Source of the DNA: Oehlia diaphana
Lineage: Eukaryota; Glomeromycota; Glomeromycetes; Glomerales; Glomeraceae
DNA length: 64,000 bases
NCBI GenBank assembly: GCA_003833135.1
Contig: QZLH01000260.1
Location: 42,477 to 106,476, forward strand
Direction: 5' to 3'
Part shown: positions 57,620 through 64,000 of the stretch, one piece after another
Layout: each line of letters starts with the position of its first letter
How positions within the stretch are numbered: position 1 is the stretch's first letter
The notes under the pieces: generated by a model
The model's database searches: none
What the model saw: only the letters and a program-made list of their open reading frames with translations
Told to the model about the DNA's origin: nothing
Made by a program: the position numbers and the translations under genes

Positions 57620-59516
57620 TTAGTCATCTTCCACAGTAATATCACACCAGATTTTGTGTCCAAATTGATTGCCCTCACTGTCTGTTAATCGCCAGTATCT
57701 ATATAAAGTAAAAATAAATATTAATATAATTTGATATATTGATGATCTATTAAGAGATAATTAATCTTCTACTGACGAAACGTATTTTCCAGGTTTAGAT
57801 GGCGCTTGGAGATCAACGGCGATACCAACATCTTTACCAACTTCAACAGGTCCAATATGGATTTTTGGTTTCTCATCAGATCTATTCTCATGTTCACGTC
57901 TAGTTATGTTAGTACCGCACATCTCACAGGATGTCCTATTTGGACGAATATAGAATGTACATCGTGGACAATAACATTCTTCCTCATCCGAAAAAATATT
58001 TGATCGAGGAGTAGCGGGGGATGAATTAATCAAATCATCATTGAACATACGCTCTCCGCCAGCGAAATGTAGTGCTGTGCTTTCGGGCCACTAACGTTTA
58101 AAAAATGTTTATATTATTAATATATAACATAATTTAATAAAAATTCAATGTAATTACTTACAGTGATACTGCCGTTATTAGACATTTTCCAGATCTTTAA
58201 AAATTTTGTCTGTGGTGAGAGTATTGTGCCATCCGGTACGTTTACGTCTTCAATAAAGCGTGCATTTAACATCGAAGCATTATAAGCTTTTACCGGCGAT
58301 TTCTTTACGACTATTTCTTCTGCGGGTTATTTAAAAGACAAATTAAATATTAAAAAAATATATCCCATAATTCAAAAAAATTCATTTTTTGATAAAATTA
58401 AATTAATACCTTTTACTTCAGTCTGAGAAATAAGTTATGAAAATTATTAAAAAAAAAAAAAAAAGAATTAATTAAAATAGTGGATCAGCTACAAATATAA
58501 CTTTAAAATCAAAAGTAATAAGACATTAATAATATCATAAGCTATAATTAATACCTTTTTTCCTTCCTTTCTATTTTGTCTAACGGATAGTGGTGGTTTT
58601 CTATCAGGATCCAAAAAGGTTTTTAATAAATCCATAAATAATTCCTCTGGTAGAACTTCCTTGTAAGGTAAAACATTATCCGAAAATTCTTTAGAAGTAA
58701 AATTATAGAATCTTATAAAAGGAATACATTGTTGTAAGGTATTTTTTAAAGTATTGAAATCGTCTTTAGAATAATTTGAAGGATTCGATGAAAGCTCAGG
58801 ATTTTGCGCAAGACCCCATTTAAGAACATTTTTCCATACTTGAATTTCACTCATTTGAAGATTATCATTTTGAATAAGCGAGATTAAAAGGTTTTCTGGA
58901 ACTGAAGAAAGATCAAGTGATTTGAATATCTTATCTGGGTCTTTGGATACTAAATCAGTACAATACTTTTGAAGAACCGAAAAAGAGTCATTTTCGAAAC
59001 TTGTTTGATATACCAAATTAAAATTTTGTCCCACCCAGTTGACTTTGTTTTTAATCAAAAAGGATTGTAAATAGGTGATCAATTCATGAAGATTCAATTC
59101 ACTGGCAGCAATCAAGATTTTAACAATATCCAAAGTATCGTAATCTTCTAAAGATAGTTTCCCTCCATAAATATATCTAATAAAATAAAATTATTAACGG
59201 GTTAAAAAAAAAAATTCAATATATATAAATCACGTTAAAATCTATTTTATTATTCCTACCTTAAAATAATTTGAAAAATATCAGGTAAAATATTTGGTAA
59301 TCTAATTTGTAACAAAGTTTCATCATCATTCTTTTTGCTTGACGATAAAATTCTTCGTAAATAAGTAGAACGGTAATTTAAAATGACCATGTGAGCACGG
59401 AATACTTTTACGTAAGGGTCATTACCAACTTCAATTTTTATATCATAATATTCATCATCATCTAAAATTTCAAGTAAATTTTGTGATAATTGTTGTAAAA
59501 GTTTATTATCATCCAT
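57620..59516 (-). CDS. BTB-BACK-FW protein with NZF zinc finger inserted in the FW domain (cluster member 8), 480 aa
   Basis: Exons 59260-59516 (BTB), 58555-59176 (BACK), 58410-58422 (13-nt microexon, TEVK), 58162-58319, 57777-58090 and 57620-57698 join in frame. The FW domain (from about residue 318) has all four tryptophans: KIWKMSNNG, WPESTALHF, YWRLTDSEGNQFG, IWCDITVEDD. Between its GGERMF and KIHIGPVEVGKDVGI segments lie ~60 extra residues with YCPRCTFYIRPNRTSCEMCG, a C-x2-C-x10-C-x2-C finger (Cys 391, 394, 405, 408). Thr395-Phe396 and Met407 match the TF/Met ubiquitin contacts known for NZF fingers such as Npl4. Together these suggest a Cullin-3-type adaptor that reads ubiquitin and carries an autophagy-receptor fold. 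Splice choices follow frame and member 7. Confidence 0.85.
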
Positions 59517-60124
59517 TTTTAAAATTGTAAAAAAAAGTATGTACGAACGGAACTTTAAATATAATTTTGATGTTACTCAAAATTTGAACTTCACGTGTAA
59601 TGTTAAACTTTATTTCATAAGCCTGCTGATCCCTGCAGATGGTAAGAATTTAACATTGTGGTTCTCGACTTTTTTAAAATTACCAAGACACCATTTATGT
59701 CTTGATTAGGAAATTCTTAAACTAATATATATTATCTAACATTTACCGTATGTGATATTTGAAGTTTTGAACACAATTAATTGTCCTATATAATAAAATA
59801 ATTTTTTATAATTTTTAGAAATAAAATATGATTGTAAACATAATTTTTTTGGTTCGTAAATTTTTATTAAAAATAAAAAGATACATCAATAAAGGCATGG
59901 AACAAACAGATTAAATAATTGTATGGCAAATTTTCCGATAATCCTTTAAAATATTATTTTCTTTAATTTTAGATTAGGAGTTTTTAATGGATTTTACAGT
60001 ACATAATTGCAACGTTAAAAAAGTACAACATCAATATAAAAAATTTTGAAATTTTGAAAATCTTTAATATATATTCTAATATCATAAATCTTACGTTCTA
60101 ATATTAGAATGAGTAAATATCACA
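59517..60124. other. AT-rich intergenic DNA, no gene seen
   Basis: Upstream of member 8 a minus-strand TATTTAAAG at about 59552-59560 may be its core promoter. Nothing else recognised. Confidence 0.5.
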
Positions 60125-60340
60125 CCAATAGAAGATAATCCAATTGAATGGAAATCTGATGATTCTGATCGAAATTACGGTGTTACAAAGAATAATTTTA
60201 TATTCTCTTTCAAGGATTGTGATAATATTAAGAAACCTATTTTCAGTCGTGTTATAAATGAAAAGTAGCCATATTGAATAAGCGTACTCAAGAGTCAAGG
60301 TCCATCATTTGGTGGCGCGGACCATATTTTGAAGGTTGCT
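60125..60340 (+). pseudogene. TLDc domain relic
   Basis: The plus frame reads PIEDNPIEWKSDDSDRNYG, then NNFIFSFKDCDNIKKPIFSR, VINEK, a TAG stop, PY, a TGA stop, and SVLKSQGPSFGGADHI. FIFSF followed by a GPSFG motif is the core of TLDc domains. In Glomeromycotina TLDc is often the C-terminal partner of BTB-BACK. The two stops and the missing flanks show a dead fragment, and it lies on the strand opposite to the BTB cluster. Confidence 0.65.
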
Positions 60341-61949
60341 TGGTATATTAAATTATTTGTAATGACTTATATGTGAATAAATGTGAATAAGGCGAAGTAA
60401 AGATATGCATTTGTTTATTAAGGCTTGGTTTTCATTTTCTATTTGTCAATAATTTCAATCATTTTGAAGACTAAAGTATAATTATCAACATATTGTTGCA
60501 GTTATACGAATAATATAACTCATAACAAGTTAAATAGTAATAATAGCTTTGAACAAGTTGTAATAAATATTAGAATTTTAAAAATAACAAAATATATAAA
60601 ATCAAAGAATAGGTTAATTAAATTGAATAAAATTTAAAAAAATTACATCTTGTAAAAAGCGACTAGCAATATATACATATAGACATATGATACTGTACAT
60701 GATTATAAATTTATTAATATGTTTACATAGTTTTCGTAATAATACTTTTGGAAAAAGTGAATAAGAAAGGTAATTTTTATTCCATGAATAAAGTATTTTT
60801 ATGTGTTTTAAATTAAAGAAAATTTTGAACTGCGTAAATTCAAAAAAATAAAGGCACTGTACATTCTGCATAAACTTTTATTATATTTTTTTTTTTTTTT
60901 TGTTACGTTCGCGTAATTTTTAATATTTCAACATTTTCTTTTCTTCTTCAGTTCTTCTTATTCCCTTATTCCTTTTTTTCTCTTCATAGTCAAAAAAGAA
61001 AGTTAAAATGGAAAACTATAATCAAATGGATGTTCCAACTTCTACTGCCTTTGATATTTTTTTCAATGATATAATACCAATTCATCTTTCGAACCACTTT
61101 TAAGCGCAACCTTAAAATCTAAAATCGAAGATCTCGTTATCCTTTTTGTGGAGCCTCTTATACCACTTTTTTATGCGTTCAATAAGATAACTTACAATCA
61201 ATTTACCAAAAAAATATTTTATATTTACTTGTATTTATTGTATTTTCTTATCTATTACTTTCATTTCACATTATTTTATCTTTATGTGGTTTAAAAAAAC
61301 AAACCGATATTTCAAATACAAATCATTGACACATTGTATAATAACCTTATACCTAGTACTCGTTTTCTTCCCGTAATTTTGTTTGGAAAATATTGGAGAA
61401 TTGAGAAATATTGCATTCAAAGCACCTAATGAGATAGTTGTATTTGAAATTATACTCGCCTTCCTCATATTGGTATTAAATATTAATATTACCTCATATC
61501 TTGTATTCTAATAGAAATGAGTTTCCGGTTTTTGGTAATATTATATTTGCACTACATATAATTAGTTCATGCTTTTCAAGTATAGTTTATTTGGTAATAA
61601 TACCTTCAAATGTAATTTATATTAAGATCGCATTTAACATCAATTTGTTATTGATCATGAGATTTTTCTCTATATTAGAAGATAAACCTAGTAACAAAAA
61701 AAGGGCTGGGGTTGTGTTGTTCTTTTCGCTTTTGATGATAGAAAGGAATTAAAGAAAGAAGACAGGGATCAATATTGATACACGCCATATTTATCCCGTC
61801 CTATAATTAAACCAATAACTAAAATAATTAATGAGATTACAAAAAAAAAAATGATAAAGATATTGAATATGATGAAGATAAATCAATTTGTAATAAAGCA
61901 AATATCTTTATATTATTACACAGTAAATATGGAAAAGTCCTTGAAGAGA
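60341..61949. other. Intergenic DNA, no supported gene
   Basis: Short hydrophobic frames occur (for example 61008-61103 and 61501-61752) but lack family features and consistent splice joins. A decayed membrane-protein gene cannot be excluded. Confidence 0.45.
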
Positions 61950-61957
61950 AAAAAGTA

Positions 61958-61988
<31 letters not shown>

Positions 61989-62339
61989 CTGTAACGCATC
62001 TTTATTAGGAATTTATACAATAAAATCATTATCCATAACTGACAAGACACTTAGAGTAGGCCCGTGCAAATCACGAAACCTCCCTATAACAGAGTATTCT
62101 GATCCTAATAAAAACGCATAAAAAAAATAATAAAGTAATAAATACAAACCCGAATCCTAAACTAAAAAAACATTACTCGGACCCAACTAATTTGAATATT
62201 CCTCCATAAATCTCGTAAAGAATAGACTACCTTATCCTCCTTTCTTGTCTAAACTATATAATGATTACATTTATTAAACTTGTTCTCGGTAAAAAATTTT
62301 TACGTGATATCACGTGACTTCGATTGATAAATGTTATTG
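61950..62339. other. Homopolymers and AT-rich DNA, no gene seen
   Basis: Begins with adjoining poly-T and poly-A runs (about 61958-61988). A palindrome ACGTGATATCACGT lies at 62301-62314. No gene. Confidence 0.55.
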
Positions 62340-63431
62340 GTGATATACTCTTTCTTCTTATTTTCCTTCTTCTTCTTCTTATCGTTCGTCTTGTCCTTCT
62401 GCTTGGAGATTTCTACCTTTGGCGATTCTGAAATCGGTCTTTTATCTCCAAGTCCTTTTTCGTCGGTCTGAAAATTCTCGTCCTTGTGTCTCTTTGTGAA
62501 ACCATCGTTAAGCGTAGTGTATTAGATATTTTATTTTGTTCTGCTATACTGATGATTTTCTGTTTCAAGCGGAGGTAGTAATTATTCTCTTCCATTAACC
62601 ATCGCTTGAAGTTTATTCGATTTTCTTCTACCGACTCCATGAATCCTTGTTCCAACTGTACTACCTGTACTGCATTTTGTTGTATCTGTTCCCATTCCAT
62701 TGCGTTATCTGTTTGCTCAAAAATTTCTTCCAGCTCCGTCATCTTCTCTTGTAGCTTTGGAATTGTTTGTGACTTGCTTTTCCCCATATTGTACGGTGTG
62801 TACCTGATCTTTTTATCTCGTTCTTCAATTTCATGATAGTGACAACTTTGTCTATTGATACATTATCGCGTTTCAAGGATGATGTGCTCACTTCTTCTTG
62901 TAGCGAGTTGAATCCTTTCTCTTCTTCCTTGTCTTCTTCTAATTCTTCTTTTTCTTGGATTCGCCATTCCTTGATTATATCCACGACTTCCTCTTCCTTC
63001 ACCTTCGTACTCTTTTGTGGTGAACTTCTTGCTTTTATCGCCACCAAAATTCCCTTCTTCGCCGTCTCTATTTCTCGTTTTTCTTTTTCAAGTTTTTCCC
63101 TTGCCTTCGTCTGTGGTGGTGGTGGTGAGTTTTGCTTGTGCCTTGACGCCATATTTACTAACTCCATGTATATTTTATTGGGAGGTGTTTGTGGCATCAA
63201 CACATTTTCCTCCGGTACTCTTGCTTTCTCTCGTGCGTGCTCTTTATTATCTTTGTCACTTCTATATACTGTCTTAAAGTTCCTTACCATCCAAACTTCG
63301 TTCAATTTGTTCTTCTTTAGTGACAGCTCCATCGCTTGTTCCGTTGCGCTTTGATCTCTAAAGTATCCTATTACTTTCCAATTTTTGTTAAAGATAGAAA
63401 GAGGACATTTAACCTTCAAACCAAACATCAA
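62310..63431 (-). pseudogene. Charged, frameshifted open frame, possibly retroelement ORF1-like
   Basis: One minus-strand frame starts MMFGLKVKCPLSIF at 63431, reads NWKVIGYFRDQSATEQAMEL and becomes a Lys/Glu-rich coiled-coil-like stretch ending at 62739. An overlapping frame (62413-62787) continues MTELEEIFEQTDNAMEWEQI to QNRQR, and a third (down to about 62310) continues SESPKVEISKQKDKTNDKKK. The three together look like one gene broken by two frameshifts, or one with unrecognised introns. The globular start followed by a charged tail resembles nucleic-acid-binding ORF1/gag-like proteins of retroelements, but no zinc knuckle or reverse transcriptase is present, so this is a weak guess. Confidence 0.4.
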
Positions 63432-63599
63432 ATATATTCTAAATTGGATAAACCAACATAGTGAACATACAATAAATTAAATTTTGTTTAATGTATGTAC
63501 ACAATTTAAAAACTTTTAATCATAACTCTATCTAACACTAGCAATTTCAGTTACAACATACTAGTAATGAAACTCAAAAATGATATGAAAGACATCATG

Positions 63600-63725
63600 C
63601 ATACATGGATGTCTCCACCACGATCGCCACCACCACTATATGATGTGCCATATTATGCACCGCCACCACCACCACAATTTCCGCCTTTGTCATCCTTCTC
63701 CATCACGACCACAATCCAAAAATAG
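63600..63725 (+). other. Pro-rich coding-like fragment
   Basis: The plus frame reads MSPPRSPPPLYDVPYYAPPP, then PQFPPLSSF, ending at a TAG near 63725. It is a CCACCA-type microsatellite with protein-like edges and no recognised family or start context. Confidence 0.25.
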
Positions 63726-63894
63726 ACAAAATAGTTTTTAAGGTCTAAACTTAATTTCTTAAGAGATCTTCCTGATGATATTTCTCAGGAGCTAATTCCA
63801 AACAATATTCACAATTTTTATAAGGTATTTAAAAGATTTAACAGCTGCCTCCATTTTCTTTTGATTTTTGGTGCTTCTTTTGAGAGTCCAATAA

Positions 63895-63944
63895 GGTTTA
63901 ATTCGTGATACGTGAGTCAACTGCAAAAAAATGTCGATCATTAT
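63895..63944. repeat. Dispersed repeat shared with 14698-14775
   Basis: TTTAATTCGTGATACGTGAG and TCAACTGCAAAAAA, then GTCGATCATTA, match the copy near 14.7 kb with one substitution and a ~25-base deletion. Confidence 0.6.
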
Positions 63945-64000
63945 TATAGATCAACGGTGATAACAGTTGTTATTAATTTCACACTATCTGAGAATCTCGC

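Noticed and set aside
61008..61752. Short hydrophobic plus-strand frames starting MENYNQMDVPTS
   Set aside because: Frames break repeatedly and no consistent splice joins were found; a decayed gene is possible but unsupported.
62606..63354. Plus-strand Ser/Phe-rich frames
   Set aside because: Reverse translations of the Lys/Glu-rich minus-strand frames; their Ser/Phe/Cys composition is what antisense would give.
1..64000. CRISPR arrays, operons, bacterial promoters, rRNA genes
   Set aside because: None seen; spliced genes and families show a eukaryotic nuclear genome. The regular repeats are coding tandem repeats or transposon arms.

Overview
The window is very AT-rich eukaryotic DNA with long homopolymer runs, short GT-AG introns, many small inverted-repeat transposons and few genes per kilobase. 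Its gene families are Sel1-repeat protein, tyrosine-kinase-like (TKL) kinase, a multi-copy BTB-BACK family and a TLDc relic. Together with TTAGGG repeats they point to an arbuscular mycorrhizal fungus (Glomeromycotina, Rhizophagus irregularis or a close relative). The species is an inference from family content; no identity search was possible. Two stretches of N (5449-5918 and 43847-44588) mark assembly gaps.

Layout. 1-18 kb is gene-poor: one small Asn/Thr-rich hypothetical gene (3481-4071, minus), an array of four degenerate ~0.9-kb repeats (7490-12725) invaded by a hAT-type and a pogo-type element, a broken kinase N-lobe (14.9-15.2 kb), a cluster of minus-strand mini-exons (16.4-17.1 kb) and several MITEs. 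18.5-20.2 kb holds an apparently complete four-exon kinase gene. 23.4-59.5 kb holds seven BTB-BACK genes plus one obvious pseudogene and at least three relics, all on the minus strand. They are interrupted by a broken kinase C-lobe (31.2-32.0 kb, plus), a degraded dispersed-family relic (36.1-36.8 kb, minus), an intact 734-aa Sel1-repeat gene (38.0-40.2 kb, plus) and its truncated duplicate. 60-64 kb holds a TLDc relic and a frameshifted, charged open frame.

The most striking content is the BTB cluster. Each gene has a BTB exon, a phase-2 intron at a fixed position and a BACK exon, then a completely different C-terminal module. Manual exon joining gives: a short Trp tail (member 1); 15 Gly-x-Trp-type repeats with a Lys-rich end (member 2); duplicated Ser/Pro linker plus UBA domain (member 3); 49-aa Trp/Pro repeats with a basic end (member 4); Ser/Trp repeats (member 6); an NBR1-type four-tryptophan (FW) domain (member 7); and an FW domain with an embedded RanBP2/NZF zinc finger that carries the Thr-Phe/Met ubiquitin-binding signature (member 8). 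BTB-BACK proteins are commonly Cullin-3 substrate adaptors, while UBA, NZF and FW are ubiquitin-reading or selective-autophagy modules. The locus therefore looks like a family swapping ubiquitin- and autophagy-related modules onto one adaptor scaffold. The exon joins rest on reading frame and splice signals only.
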